DNA of 64,000 nt. Source: Bolinopsis microptera (lineage: Eukaryota > Ctenophora > Tentaculata > Lobata > Bolinopsidae). This document shows positions 1 to 15,000 of this stretch, one piece after another. Within the stretch, counting starts at the first letter, position 1, and each line of letters begins with the position of its first letter. A model generated the notes under the pieces. That model did no database searches and was not told where the DNA came from. It saw only the letters and a list, made by a program, of their open reading frames with translations. The position numbers and the translations under genes are program-made. Location: assembly GCF_026151205.1 (NCBI RefSeq), contig NC_087073.1, positions 8,037,411-8,101,410 on the forward strand. Reading direction: 5' to 3'.

Positions 1-3000
1 GGCCATTAAACTTAATCCTTCCACAACATTTCCAGCATCTTTCAGTTTCGAAGCTGCATCTCTCACAAAATCTAACGTTCGGCCTTCTTTGGTCAACTCC
101 TTTGCTATGAGCGGATACAAGTCAGTATTTACTAATTGAAGGTAAACTTCCTTTTCAATAACGAGGCTTAACAAAGTCTTGTTTTCTAGATCAGTTAGTA
201 CAATATCAGGGATAACATCAAAGACGAGGTCGTCATAACTAGAAGATAGTATCAGGATATGAGATAGTGGAGTAGGGAAGAGTTTGGAACAGGATAGGAT
301 AGTATCCTCAAATAGGTTGTCAGAGGTTTGAGACTGGATTATAGCCAGCAACAGTTCACTGATTTCTGGGGTGTGCTCTGCTGTAACTACACTAGGCAAC
401 CTGGAAAAATAGCCGTCAAGAATTCTAATTTTCAATTTCATCCAATTTTTCCTAAAATGTAATCCCAACTTCAATAATTGAGAAGTAATATAGCCACTAC
501 ACTAATTTACTCACTTTGCGATAGTCTGGAGAAGTTGCTGAACCCAAACCTCCCTGACCTCTACAGCACTCCACAGTTTAACAAGCTCAAACAACACTCC
601 ACACCTGGCTAACTCTCTGACAGGTTCACACAGGGCCGAGTAAAACTCATCACTCAGCACACAGCTGGGCTGTATGTCCGTCCCTGGCCAGTACTGGTTA
701 ACTAGAGGCTTTGTTTTGAAAAAGACCAGCAGTTCTGTGTCGTCTTCAGTTGTCAGGTACTTCTCCAGTGCCCAGATTATGTTCTCGAGAACACCCTCAC
801 GGAGGTTTGTAGCACTGCAAACTGCTTTAAGTTTCTCTATAACACTCTTTTGTGGTACGACGTAGTGTGAGTTTTTAATGAGGGTCTCAAATAACTCCCT
901 TTCTTCGATCTGATAAGATAAATTAAGTTATTTGTAAAACTTAACTTGAAGAAATATGTTGATCATAATTCAGATATATAACATGTTTTTGGTGGAACAC
1001 TCGGAGTTATAACCGTCCACTGTTCAGTATTTAGTCAAAAATAATGGGTTATCAAAGATGACGATGCAGAATTTAAAGCGTACCTGAATGAGATTCTGAA
1101 TCTCCTCCTGCAGCACAATAATTTCAGGAACCTTCCTTCCCTCCAACAAGAACTCAATCGTCTTATCAGCAAACTCCTCAACTCCCAGCACGGGTTCTCT
1201 GACTTTCAACAAACCCTCCGCATCAACACACGCCACCCCATCTAACCACATTGCTATCAGCAGCACATCCAACACCTCTACATTCTCATACGACTTCAGG
1301 TAACTCTGGAAATACGTGTCTTTGTATTTCTCAAACAGTTCAACCGAGAAATTCTCCAAAAATTGGTGGATATCAGGGTGACCTTTACAAATCTGTAGTC
1401 GGAGTTCCATTCCAATGCTGTAATCGGAAGAGAGGCAGATTTCAGTTACCAGTCTATCAAGAGCAGTTTGATCCAGAAACTGTAACATGTCCCTCACTTT
1501 ATTCCATCTGTCCGAGTGTGACGTCACTGTTTTACCCTCCCCGTTAAAGAAGTATTTGTGAGCGTAGCAGTAGAACACTGCACTTTTAGTCAGAGAGGAG
1601 TGTACATTAGGTCCTATCTTCCCTATAACATGAACATTACCACCTTTAAGGAGAGGTTTAAGAAGATCCAGCTGAGACTGCGGAGACTCAGCAGCTAGAA
1701 ATACTTTATAATCCAGCCCAGGAATAGCAGCTCGTATCTTGTTCACAGCCCTGAGATTAGTGCTATCATCCAGTAAGGTGTAGTAAGTAACCAGGGTGTT
1801 GTACTTTGTTCCACCGAGGAGAGGGTACAGGTCTCTGCCACATTTCTCTTTAAACCTGTCATCATCTGATAACAACACTTTACTTACAGGCTCTGAAACC
1901 TGCATCTCGTTTAGGAGCAGGTGCTGGTAGTGTTTGAAGTGGATCTCCCAGATGTCCATGTTGTATTTGGTACCCAGGGACACGGCCAGGTCACATGTTT
2001 CTTGTTCAGCTAGGTTCATGATGACGTCACGTCTGTAGGACTTGTCGTATGTGAACCGTGGTACGTTTATATTGCCCTGCATCTCCTTCAGGATGTTTCC
2101 TGGAATAAATCATAGGTCAACGGAGGGATGCGGTGGTGATACGATTGAGAATTAGAAAATTAACATCCACCAAAATTATGGTGATCTTAACTTATGCTGA
2201 ACAACAACCTAACATGACAGGCTTTTTCAGGGAACAAACAAGATAGAATTGTAAGTTCAAAATCCTTTAAGTTTGAAGTATTCTAAATGCTAACCTTGTA
2301 AGATATCGCTGATCTTGCTGGATATTATCTTGATATCAGAGGAAGGTTCCATAAGAGCCGAGTTAATGACGTGATCTAAGGAAGATATCTTATCAATGTG
2401 AGAGTTGGTGCAAGATAAGGATCTGCCAAGTAACCAGTAATACAGCTCCTCTAACTTGTCCTCGTTGCTTATCTTCTCTTCCAGATCTGTGATAACAAGT
2501 GGTTACAACTTGGTTACATTATGTTACGCATGTATAATGTATAATGTATCCTTACTAAGAGTGAGGATCAATATAATATCTTCACTTTAGAACATTTGAA
2601 TATAACACACACTAAATGTAGGATATCAGACGAACCACAAAATATTACAACTCACCCATAACTTCATTGTAAGAGGTGATCCTCTGAACCTTGATGCACG
2701 TGACCCCCTCCTGACCAATCCCCACCTCCTCCGCCTTCCTCTTCTTAGACTCCACGTAGCCGGGTAGTCTGTGGTACATGTCCAGTAGTTCGTCTATCTG
2801 GGAGGTGGGCACGTGCTTTATGGCGAAGTGGAAGAGAATTTCTTTGAATTGCGTGTCAGGGAAGTCAGGGTTCTTCAGTAGTTTCACGCAGAGTGGCACT
2901 ATTTCTTCACAACCTGTTGGGATGGATGTTATAGATTTATTAAATTTCTAAAAGTAGACAGATTGTTCGAAAACTTGTGTCTGCACCACATTTTATCTGC

Positions 3001-6000
3001 TAGAAGATTAAAAAAGTGACTTCTCGTCACGTGATAGTGGGGTGAGCACAGATTCGAACAAATTGTTGAAACTTTGTTGACAACAAATAAAGGACAATTT
3101 TACTGGATGAGTCAAATTGAAGAAGGTTTCATACGAAGTTGTTATGTCTGTTATTTTAAACAATATCACCGTTTTAGACATGCCAGGCAACTTCAGCAAT
3201 CACATTCCAACCTGATATTTTCAACAATAGGATTCCATTGTACACCAGTCACATATTATATTCAATGCAGTTTCCTTTGTCCACGTATTTTAGTAGCCTA
3301 CTAAAATCTACATTTTAAAATCGTGAGTCAAAGGCACAAACACTGTGAGGTAGAGATAAAGCACTTTTGTATTTTCTTCTGTGCGATGTTTTACAACTAC
3401 TCGAACTACGACCAGTTTGGTATTAAGAAGGAAGCAGAAAGATACGCTTATGGGGGCTGGTTATCGTTTGTGGTGACATGTTCACTATTAGGAGACACTA
3501 CCATACTCATCGCTTCTATGAAATACAAAGCCTTCCGCCTTCACAAGATAGTAGTGGTACTAATACAACATATAGCTGTTTGTGATCTGCTCAATGCTCT
3601 CTGCAACATTATCCCCGTCACTGTGTCCGTGTTTTACAACAGCAGTCTCAGCTCTAATAAGGCACTGAACTGTGCATGGTTCTTTGTTAACTACTACGCC
3701 TTTATCACAAGCTCTTCTCTTGTCAGTGTACTTACATTAGGCAAGCTGCTTCTTCTCAAATATCCTTTTAGAACAGCATTTTGGTCCAAGAAGAAAACTC
3801 ACAAGTTTTGTATCGGAATCTGGGTAATCCTGCTTTCCATTCCTACCCTTTTCCTTGTTGTTGATACAGATGATGTTATCTTTGATCACCGGACACACTT
3901 CTTGACCTACAAATATTCATCCAACCTGTGGATTGTACTGTCGCCAATAATTGCTCTGATCAACCTGTTTGCTCCAAATATCATAATAATCGTCTCAGCC
4001 ATCCTGCTGCTCAGAGAGGCTAGAAAAGTAGCTAGAAGAGCTCAAGAAAGTCTGCGTTGGTAGGGTGTTACAACTGTGTGTCTTACAGCAGCAGTTTTTA
4101 CTCTTTCGTACCTACCATTAAGTATCTATTTTATGGTAGAGCCTTTTGTAAAGAAAGATCCGCAAGTACCAGGACCGTTCTATGTGGAGTTTTTCAGAGT
4201 GGCGAGCGCTGTGATGACCTGCAATGTGCTGGCTAATTTCTTTGTGTATTGTCTCACAGTACGAAGTTTCAGAGCCTTCTTAAAGAGTAGGTTTCAGCTA
4301 AGTATGGCGTTCCTGTCTAGCAAAGTCTTTTCTCAAGGTAACATTTTGAAGAAGCTAACTTATTAATTTTATCAACGCAACATTCATCTTAATCTGCGTT
4401 CTATGGTACACTAAAAACAAATATTATCACACCTGACTAAAGAATTAAACCAAATTTATATATCATGTGGGTAGAACGATGGAATTTGCCACGCTAAAAT
4501 GTAGCTATGAACTGTGAGTCGACTGACAAAGTTTCAACAGGGCAGAAACCACGGACGACAAGAAAGAACTAAACAAACAGTGCGGTAGGCCAAGTCCAGA
4601 ATGGATGATCGTATTGACTGGTGAAGATAAGATAACGATGGTGTTGTCAAGATGAATATTTGGAATAATTCGGCGACCAGGACTTGAAATGTGAGAGATT
4701 TACAATAATAAATGGAAGAGGATGGGAAGAGGATAAATATATAAGTTAAATTGATAGTTTAAACAGATCATATCAAATATTTGTTGCTGTAAGTAAGTTG
4801 GAATTCTTCAGAAAGCTTTGACGTTCAATTTTTCTCAGTTTTTATATTGTCTACGAGATGTGACTTTCTTTTAGTTTCTATAGTTAAATGGACCCTTACA
4901 AAAATTCGAGACAATTAAAATGTATTTTTGTATAAAGGTCCCACACGTACCTGCATTGATAGCTTTACTGCAGATCTGAGTGCAGTAGTTCCAGGAGCCA
5001 GTGCCAGCGTTCTGATAAGCTATTTCTCCTACTCTGGTGTAAGTGTAACATTTGCTGACACCCAACTTATCTGACAAGGACATCAGCAGCTCCTCCTAAA
5101 CAAGAAAGTAGTTATTGATCTATTGTAATTGTATGTAGACTAGCTAGCTTCAGAATAACGTAGTGAAACAATCATTTTTCTGAGCCAGAAAATGTACCAT
5201 AAAAATAAGATTGTTTCAACTAAATCATTAATCAAGTCCTCAAGTTAAAAATAATCAAGTTAAATTAGAGGATTTAAAACCTGTCGGTAGTTGTTGCTGC
5301 TGTTAGATATACATATCCACAAGAGCTCCTGCTTGTTCTCTTTGTCCAACTGTCCTGGTCTCAGCAACACTCCAAGTTTCCGCATATCTTCCAGGATGTG
5401 CATTTTGTTCTGGATCACAGATAGAACGGGAGATATTATCGATGACTTTAACAGAAACCTGGGGGTATAAGGCTACGTTGAAGATAGAATTAAACACGAA
5501 ATTTATTTTGTGTTTCTACTTTCTATATCTTATCTGTTTATATAAAAGTTATCACGATAGCAGAATATCTATTATCAGCAGGAGAAAGTCCTCTCTTGCC
5601 CTCCCCCTTCTTTAGATAAAAAGATAAATAGTTACGTCTTATCTCAATCAAGATTAGACCGACAATTTTTACTAAAAACAAACGCAGAGAACAGTAGACC
5701 ACCATTGTCCATTACCCTTCTTCTGAAAACGGCACAGTACTAGTGGCCTTCTACCAAACATAAAATTATCATCCGACCTGCGATCAAAATTTCAGTGAAG
5801 TTTGATTAGCGTATAACTTCACGCTTCTAGTGTTATAAATAATATTTTGATTTCCAGGGTATATATTTCTTGGGACGATTATATTTCCTTGAAACTGTTA
5901 GATGCCCGGGTCTCAGAGCAGTGAATACGTTGGCACGTGACTTGCAATGCATCTGTCAAGATGATTCGTTCTTGTAATTCATAGGTGGCTCTTTATTGAC

Positions 6001-9000
6001 ACTATATTATTGGGTTATATTATTATTACGCTCGTGCAACTAATGTAAACTTATGTTAGCGCATGGGCAGCAAATTGCGGAACAAGATATTCAGACTTTC
6101 AGAAAATCAGTGCGATTAGTTTTGTAATCGGCACTTTTCGCCAAGGTACAATGTAGTTTATCAGGGTTGTGGACTCACAATGGCAAGTACCTCTAGTGTT
6201 AAAACTTATAGAGATATCAACCAATTGAGAGAAGTTATACTCTGTAGTCAGTATACTGGTTCAAAGAGGAACTCTAAAATATGGTTGTACTACAAGAAGT
6301 GAACTTATCTTACAGGGATCCTGCATAATTGCTACTGAAAATCACCAAACTACGAAGCCAGTTGAACATTCCCATTAATTACCAGGTAGCTTATTACCAT
6401 AGATATAGCAAAATAAATATATCTTGCTTTTAGTTGGGAGCTGCATGACACAGAGATCATATAGCAGGGATATTTTAAGTCCGACAAGGGTCACGTGGTC
6501 GACTAATTATGTAATTAGGGTTGGCACGTGACTCAAAGCTCATAATGTACTGATTGGGGCTTTTTTGTCTTGTATGCTCACGTGTCCTGTTTATCGGAGA
6601 CTGGGAGGGTTAAAACATCTGATATGCGTGATTTTCGTGACGGAATGTTAGTTTCAACAAGCAATAGGAACCGGCCCTCAAAGTTACACTCCGGTATAAA
6701 TGCCGACTCTTATTTCCAATTGCGACACATTACTCTTTCTTCTTCTCAAGTAAACCCTACAACTACTACTCCTACACTTTCTACTGAAGATGAAATCCAG
6801 ACGAATTGGAAGAGCCCCTGAATTCCACCGGAAGTACAAGCTTATAAAACATCTCGGAGAGGGAGGTTACGGAGAAGTCTTCCTGTGCCAGGAGATACTT
6901 TCTAAACGATTACGAGCTGTCAAGATCATGAATGGTTGGAGATGCTTGAACAAAACATTGTGTCCGACAAGGAAGGAGTGGCTACCTAACGAGTTGATCC
7001 TATGGGAGTCCCTCTCTCACCCCAATATTGTAAACCTACTGGACGTCTATCGAGAACCTGACGAAGGCAAATGGTATCTTGTTATGGAGTACAATCCCGG
7101 ATTTGAGGACCTCTTCGAACATGTTGACAAAAGCAGATCCTTACCCTCCAAAGAAAGTGCTAATATCATCAGACAGCTGGTCAACGTTGTGTACTACCTC
7201 ACTCTCCAGAACATCGACCATCGGGATCTCAAGGACGAGAACATTCTCTACAACCCCGTCACCAAACAGATCAAAGTGATAGATTTTGGATCCTGTGGCA
7301 AACTTTCTGCAGATCCTTACTCAACCTTCCGTGGTACAGATGTCTACATACCTCCTGAATATTTCCTGACTGGATCCTATCGTCCTTTCCAGGCTTCCGT
7401 TTGGGCTATTGGTTGTATTGCCTTCATCCTTCTTAACGGGGACTGTCCTTTCACGAACAGAAAAGCAGTGCAGGAGTTTAAGAGCTTGGAACAATTCAAC
7501 CCGACCTACTCCAACCGGACACTGAGACTCAACTTCATCAGGAGCTGTCTGAACCCCAACCCTGATCACAGAATCCTATTGTCCGACCTTCTTCGACACC
7601 CTTGGCTTAGAGTTTAAAGAGCAGTATCAGATTTAATGACAGTTGTAAATTTAAACATGATGTTTTTGTACATAAGATATACGTTTAGGTATAACATATT
7701 TATACATTTTATTTTACTACCCTTACGAGATAGAAACGTGTTTTATTAATACTGACATATATCAAAATTACAAATAAAGTCACCCCTTTAAATTGTGAGA
7801 ATTGTCTTCAAAACTATATTCCCGGTTGTCTGTACCAAATACTAACACTTTTCAGACTGAATAAATATCTGCGAAAATACTTACTTAGATTATTTTTCAG
7901 GCAGTTTGGTAATCGATAACCGTTCACATTTCTCAGAATCACCAGGTGCAGAATCATTGCTGAAGAATCATTGCTCGAGGTTCACTCATGAAATTAGCAC
8001 TACTCGGCCCCGTACACCGCATTGTTTGATTTAGGCCAGTTTGGCACCTGGTACTCAAATCATTACAAATATCGTCCTGGACGTAATTGTCGCTATAAGT
8101 TATCAGCTGAAGTCCTCTTTCGTTAGTTCTTTTGTTTTGCAATAGGATAAAAATGAAACGTTGTTGTCAAGTAGCACTAATATTTGTGATGATTCTAGGG
8201 ATAACCAATTCGACCAGGTAATTTTTCACCATATTGGATTTTTCACCAGCACAAAATGTCTCCACAAACATTTATCTGCCATTGCTATTGGGTTATTGTG
8301 TCGATTAATTTTCAACTATCTCAGGCTAAGCGAATTAAAGGATAAGACGGTAGATTTTGACGAGGCAGTTAATTTGCTGCGGGCTTACATCTGTACAGGG
8401 TCCTCTGGCTGGATGATAGGAAAAGACAGTGACGGTCCAGATGTTAAACTTATCAAATGGGTAAATATATTAGCAAAACTTCTGACAGGGAAACTGTCAG
8501 AAGATCCATGAAGCAAAACTTAATCATGTCAGTGGCAGGCGAACCTCACTCAAAAATAAATAATTAATATCCCGCAGGGGTGTCAGTTGTTACAGAAGAT
8601 ATTGTGTCCGGATCCGAACAGGCAAGACACTCTTGGAGAAATTCTTGTTACCATTGTCAGAGAGGTGAAATCGTGGATGGCATCTCATAGCCAGGAATTC
8701 CAGAACAAGATGAACAACTGTCTAGAAACGGAGCTGCATCGGGCGATCCAGCTACTACTCTGTAAAGGGGATGTATCCAGGGAGAACATTTCAGCTCTGA
8801 GGGACGGGTTCTTCAAGTCAGCTTGTTCGAAATTTGATATGTTTTGTACAGCCTTGATGTGGCTGACAGAACCCGGCCAGGTAGATGTTATGATAGGTGT
8901 AATGAAGAAAACAGCTTTTTGCAAGAAATCCCAACTCAAAGTGTCAGATCAGGCGATATTTTATTCACCCTATAATCGACAGAAGAGACAATATGACCTG

Positions 9001-12000
9001 GTGACCTTGTATAAAACTTACGTACACATAATCTGTTCTCCAGCAGACGATATTACAGCCATATATAGTAGCAATGATCCAGTTAGTCTCCAGCAACTGT
9101 CTCCGGAGATGAAACTTCTCATCGTGACTCTCAGGCTCAGAGGGCCTATTTGTTGTGTAGCTGATCTAGGTAGATCATACGGATAATTGCCGGTTAGACT
9201 GAATTCGGTTTATTTATTGATATTTTTTTCCATTCACGTACCCTTTTGTAAAAAGGCAATAGTGAAAGGTAACGAATGGACGTTTTTGCAAAAAAACGTG
9301 GATTTTGAAGATTGCGGTAGGTGGGTTTAGATTACAGATAAAAGTTAGGTTCTACGGCAATTGAATTGAATCACAAGTGTTTCCCTATTCAAAGCATAAT
9401 GTTCATGTTATGAAGTGAGCTGATTAGCGCTTGTAGTGAATGGAAATCTAGCGTCCGCCACAACGAAACAACGGGCGCAATTCTTGTTGTCTGATTGAGT
9501 TCATATCTCGTAACCGCACAAAATTAGATGGAACTAGTACTAGTAGCTACATTCCTGTAACAACTTGTACTCAGACTTAAAATAAACATTAAACATCTAA
9601 TACTTAAGTTAGATATTACGTGTCTTTTATTTATTGACTATTTCTTATAAACGTTCAGTCAATTGGTACATTAATAATTGGAGAAACGAATCAGATCGAA
9701 AAATTTTCGGATCATTTATCTCAGCTGGCTCCAATTCAAATATTTTCAAAAATTACAAGATTTGAAAAACAATCCCAACTTTATGGCTTGATGCCAGGTG
9801 TTTAATATCAAACATTCCTTAAATACCATTTTCTATCATTCTGGTCACAAACAGCTTGTGTCCTATGGAAGCTATATAGTTACAGCAAGATAAGCAACAG
9901 AAAAAAAAACCGCTCAAAGTGAACTGACCTGACTAGATCAATGTAAGTATGGTTGATGTCGGTTGCAGCCTGGAGGTACAATTCAGCGTACTTTTGTGAC
10001 AGATTAGCCCAGCAATTATCCTCCAGGTACTCCTCCCTGTATCTAGATACAACACGGAGGATATCTAGATCTCCAGTCTCCAGACATTGTTCAAACACAA
10101 GCTGAGAGAATAGGAGTTTAACTCTTCTGTTACTCGATTACTACAATATAAACATGAACTTAAGATATTAGATAACCTGAACGTAATGAAAATGACTATC
10201 ACATTTTGTGCAGAATAGGCAAAAATGTAAACACCCTAGATGGAATATTCGATGCTGAAATTTAAGCAAACCAACCTTGAAACAAAAATCGAAAACAACC
10301 AATTTCTTATCAACAATTTTCTTGATGAACTCCACAGTTTCAGTATCCTTGTTTTTGAATGATTCCTTTAGCAGTCTTTGCATGAGATCCTTACACAGGT
10401 TCTCGTCCTCGAACGAGTTGAAGAGTTGTGCCGGAGGGAGAACTCCCAGATGTTTCATAACCTGTTCACTGTATTCCAGTTTCAGTTGCAGTTCACTGAA
10501 CATGGTGATATCTTCAATACTTTCAATGAATCATAATTCAAACTCATACTGTAAACCAAAGCAGCTTCTTTTAAAAGTCGAGTTAACGATAAAAGATGAT
10601 CAATGAATCTTGCAAGTTTGATCATGATTGACAAACCTGTTGTTGAGTAACTCCACAACCTCCTTAGCAATTGACAACCAACTCTTTTGCTGCTGGCAGT
10701 TAGCCAGACATTGCTCCGTAAAATGGACTTCCTCCTCTTTTTGTATGATACCGTTAAATTCCTGGAGTAATCAAATTTCAACTTAATATTTAAATAATGT
10801 TGCACAATCACCTAAGTGTCAAAGAGAAAAATAGAGTACTTTGATCGATCGATCAAGCAATATTAACTGAACTAAAATTGCATCCTTATTATAGAGAGGT
10901 GTAATGTGCATATTAACATGTGATTGAAGCACTTGAAGCAGTGGGAGCAAACTATCACGGCATATCTTTACAACATATTTCTGAACTATACTCTTCACTT
11001 CCACTCTCTCCGATACCATCTCCTCCATATCTTGGATAAAGGGAAGATACACGTCCACAATGTTTCCTATCTTATCTTCAGGTTGGCAGTTTGCCAAAAG
11101 AGAAGAGAGGAGTTCGGGGAAGGGGACAGAGAGGATAGAATCAAACGTTACGCTCTGAAACATGAGAAACCGTACAACTTACGCATGGTAAAAGTTATAT
11201 ATAATTATTGGTGTAGCCTGTAAGTATCATAAATAGGTACCACCAGCTAGTACAAATGTAGGTAATAGGTAAGTCCGTTATATTAAGAACTTTAAAAATA
11301 AAGCTCTCACGGTTCAAAAACTGTTCAAACCTGGAACTTAAGTCTGCAAACAGCAGACTCAATAAGCTTTATAACAACCAGATTAAGTTTCAGCGGTACC
11401 AGTCTCTCCACTCCCAGTTCCAGCAGTGACACGGCATTATCAAACAGACAAGACTCAGATAGGATCTGATTAGCACGGGATGTATACCACTGGTACACAG
11501 AGTGCGGAGTCATGGTGCCTACTAGAGGGGCCAGGGCCGAGGATATCTCCAGATCATCAGGGGTCCTGGTGGAAAACGGTAAATCTCAAATATTATAATG
11601 TCTCAATCATTTATGGACACCGTTCATTGAAGTTTGAGGATATTGGTAAATATTAGTGGCCCTATTAAATGGCACGATGATGTAAAATTTGTCACACTAT
11701 GAAACTATATAAACCCTCAATGGTTAGGATAATCGTCTCATTGAATTTATACTGTTGGGGCAAGAAAGGTGAATTTCATCAAATTTCGGTAACTTAGTAA
11801 AATTAAATTCAGTATTGTTAAAAATGAGCTCTGATTTAAACAATAAATACCCCTCAGGTGCATGATTGGAATGTTTAAATGATCTACTATATTCATTTAA
11901 ACTTTACCGAATTACTCATCTCAACTAACTTGGTGCAAGACAGAGTGGATATGTCCAAGTCTATCCCGTCAATATCCTCCTCGTCCCAGTATCCGACCTC

Positions 12001-15000
12001 AGTATCCCCGAACTCTCCCTCGCTATCTTGTGAGATCTTCTCAGTGTCAAACCAGTCTGATAAACAAGCTTCAAGGTCCACCGAGCAACTGAAATTTCAC
12101 GACTTTGTCATTTTTCAAGAAGCATTAAAATTAATGTAACAGCATAAACCCAGCAGACAGAGCTTGTAGCTGTGGATAAACTAAAAAGTAAGTGAAAGGT
12201 TACACAGGGAAATGTATGTTGTAAAGGTAGAGGTATTGTATGGTGTTAGCAGGACGTGTAAGCTTATTAACGTTGAGACCACTAGGGAGGAAGTGTGGGA
12301 TGCAAGTGTATAAAGCTATTCAACCTACACAGTCTAATACATTACAGAATCAGTGTCAACGGCTTGTAGAGTTGTAGGTACATTATGCCTAGGACTATAA
12401 CCACTATAGGATTTAAAAGTTGGCTCTTTGAAATTGGAAAGTGCATGAGAAAGTTTCTTAATCCTGATCTTGTTACATTTTAGTGCATTTCTAGATACTA
12501 AATACTATGAAAAGAAATATTCCTAACACTGGTGACATGTTTTGTATTTTCTTACCTTAAGGAAGGTTTGGAGACAAATTCAGGTAGAATATCAGCAAAT
12601 ATAACAGGGTCCAAAGTTTCCGGAAGATAAGATAACATCACCAACCAATAGGGCTCTACCAGAGGACGAGTCTGCAACATTAATATTTCACATTGTATAC
12701 GAATCACATTTAAAAACATATTTCTAACTCTCAAGAATGAAATCTGAATTCTCTAGCATTACAATTTCTTAACATCAGCTCTACAGTATCAATCAAATGT
12801 AGTACCTTTGTCTTGGTCATCAGAATATCCAGAGCAGTCCAAGTGCCCCTCTTAGCAAAGAGAATTCCTATCTGAACCAGAGAAAGGGAGCACATAACCT
12901 TGAACATCTCTCCGTCGAACTCCAACTCATTTGGTATTTCCCTTTCAAGAATCTCTGAGTACAGAGCTAGAATAACTTTAGCGTTTAAGAGGAACGTTAA
13001 TTTACTCTCTATATCAATATCGAGACTCTTGTTTTCTTTTTTCGGTGCTACAGAAGATATAAGTTGGGGAAGATCGTCCTCAGCTTCATTTTTTCCGCTT
13101 TTTTCATTCTCCTCAGGCGGTGTTTTCCTGTGATAAAACGAAATCACTTTAAGAGATATGCAATAGTCTGATAGCAATAAAAGCAAGTAAGTAATGTAAA
13201 ATTTGTAAATAAATTTTTTTGTGTCACTCTCACCAACTGATTGGTCACTGGTCAAATATTCAGTGAAAACCGCAGAATTTCGGTCGAGGAGGCGGCAGAA
13301 ATGCTTCTCTTCAAAAATCTTTCAAAATCTCTTTTTATATTTTAATGATTTTCTGTTTATCAAAGCTTTAGCTTTATTTGGGAATAGAACTTTCAGTACC
13401 ACAATCGTGTCTTGTGCCATCCTCAGTGACCTTCCTAGACACCCCCCGCGCGTGAGGGCACGTTTTTGCTAGTAATTTGCGACATTACTTTATGGATATC
13501 GAATCTCGCGACTTCAACGAAGTGCTGGGGACAAGTTTTCAATAATTCATAAACTTTTCAGTTCCTATCGTTTTAAGCATCGTTAGGGCTTTCCCAGAAA
13601 CTAACTCTCATCATCCTAGGATAATCATGTGTCGCACAGCACTTGTTTCAGTAGAGAGTGTACTCGCCTTTACGAGAGAATGACGTGTACGTTTCGGTCA
13701 CCTGCGGAAAAAGGAAGTGAGATATCGAAAATCTGAGATAAACCCGATCGATAAAATCCTTTCAGGTAGGTGCTAGTCAAGATTTCATCTCTTTAGACAT
13801 TAAGATGGCTTCAAACACCTCACAAAAAGTTTTCAAAAGTAAAATTGACTCGCGACCTACAAATACCACCATAAAACTTGCCCTCATATATTTTTGAGGG
13901 CAAGTTTTTGAGCGCGCCGCGTGACTTTGTCTCAGCAACAGCAAGACATAGTTACAATCTCGCAACTATGAACAGACAAGGAAAATATTGTATTAATATC
14001 TGTCAAAGGAATTTAATGTATTTTAACAACTTGTTCTAATAATGCTAATAACTAATCGATGAACCTCATAAATGGTCGGCCCGGTGTGAGTGTATAGTAT
14101 GGATTGTGCTCTGAAATGGGGCGCTGTTATTGGTTAATACAGCGGCCAATCAGGATCGAGCTGGTTTGTGGCTGCAGTCCAAATTTAGGATCATATCTGA
14201 TTAGGTACCTAATTAGTGATTATGCACTTTAAAGTAAGATTAACTCGGTATTCACAATCCACATTAACAATTGTCTGCAACCAATCAAGGTCAAGCTGAC
14301 TACTTAACGTGAAAATCATATTATTATAATATAGTGTTTGTATCATTATAAGACGACTCATGTTTCTGACATGTCACTTGTCAGTTAAGAGGTGAAATGA
14401 GAAGACAGTTAGTACCATTTTAACTCTCATGCAAGTTTACTCTTCTACTGCACTGGTTTTAATTGAACTTCCAAGAACTGTCCGGAAAATAAATCAGTCA
14501 AAAGCAAAGCCCCCGAATGCACTGTACACAATCTTTGTAATTACCCAATGTATTTTATCGTGTACACTGTACAGACAGTTCCAATTAAATGCAGAAGAGT
14601 TGTTTAATGTTCCCACTTCCCAATTACAATCATAACAAACTCAAAATTGAGGATTGTATGCGGTACTAATTTCTGCCAAATAAGCACTATATAGACATCA
14701 CAATTTTAATTAGCGTATATCCCGTGTGGCGTGACGGCTAGAGCGTCTAGTGCATCGCAGGGCGGTCGCACGTTCGATTCCCCGTGGAGTTCGAATTAAT
14801 TTTTTGCCCAGATCACTCCGAGCACAATCATTTTTCATGATAAATAGAACATAAACAAAACTGACATGGGCCTGGCTATATCTAATTTTAAAACATAACC
14901 AGGCCAGAATTTTCTTGAATAACTGTTGAGCATCAGTAACCAGTGCAGAAAAAGAGAAGATATTTATCTCACTCCACTCTTTCTGCTGTTCTTACTGTAA

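Noticed and set aside
13777-13965. 62-codon frame present identically at 13777–13965 (-) and 15446–15634 (+)
   Set aside because: Identity only reflects the inverted arms; no domain or codon signal supports a protein.
14719-14795. Functional tRNA gene
   Set aside because: Stems do not pair properly; only promoter boxes are conserved.
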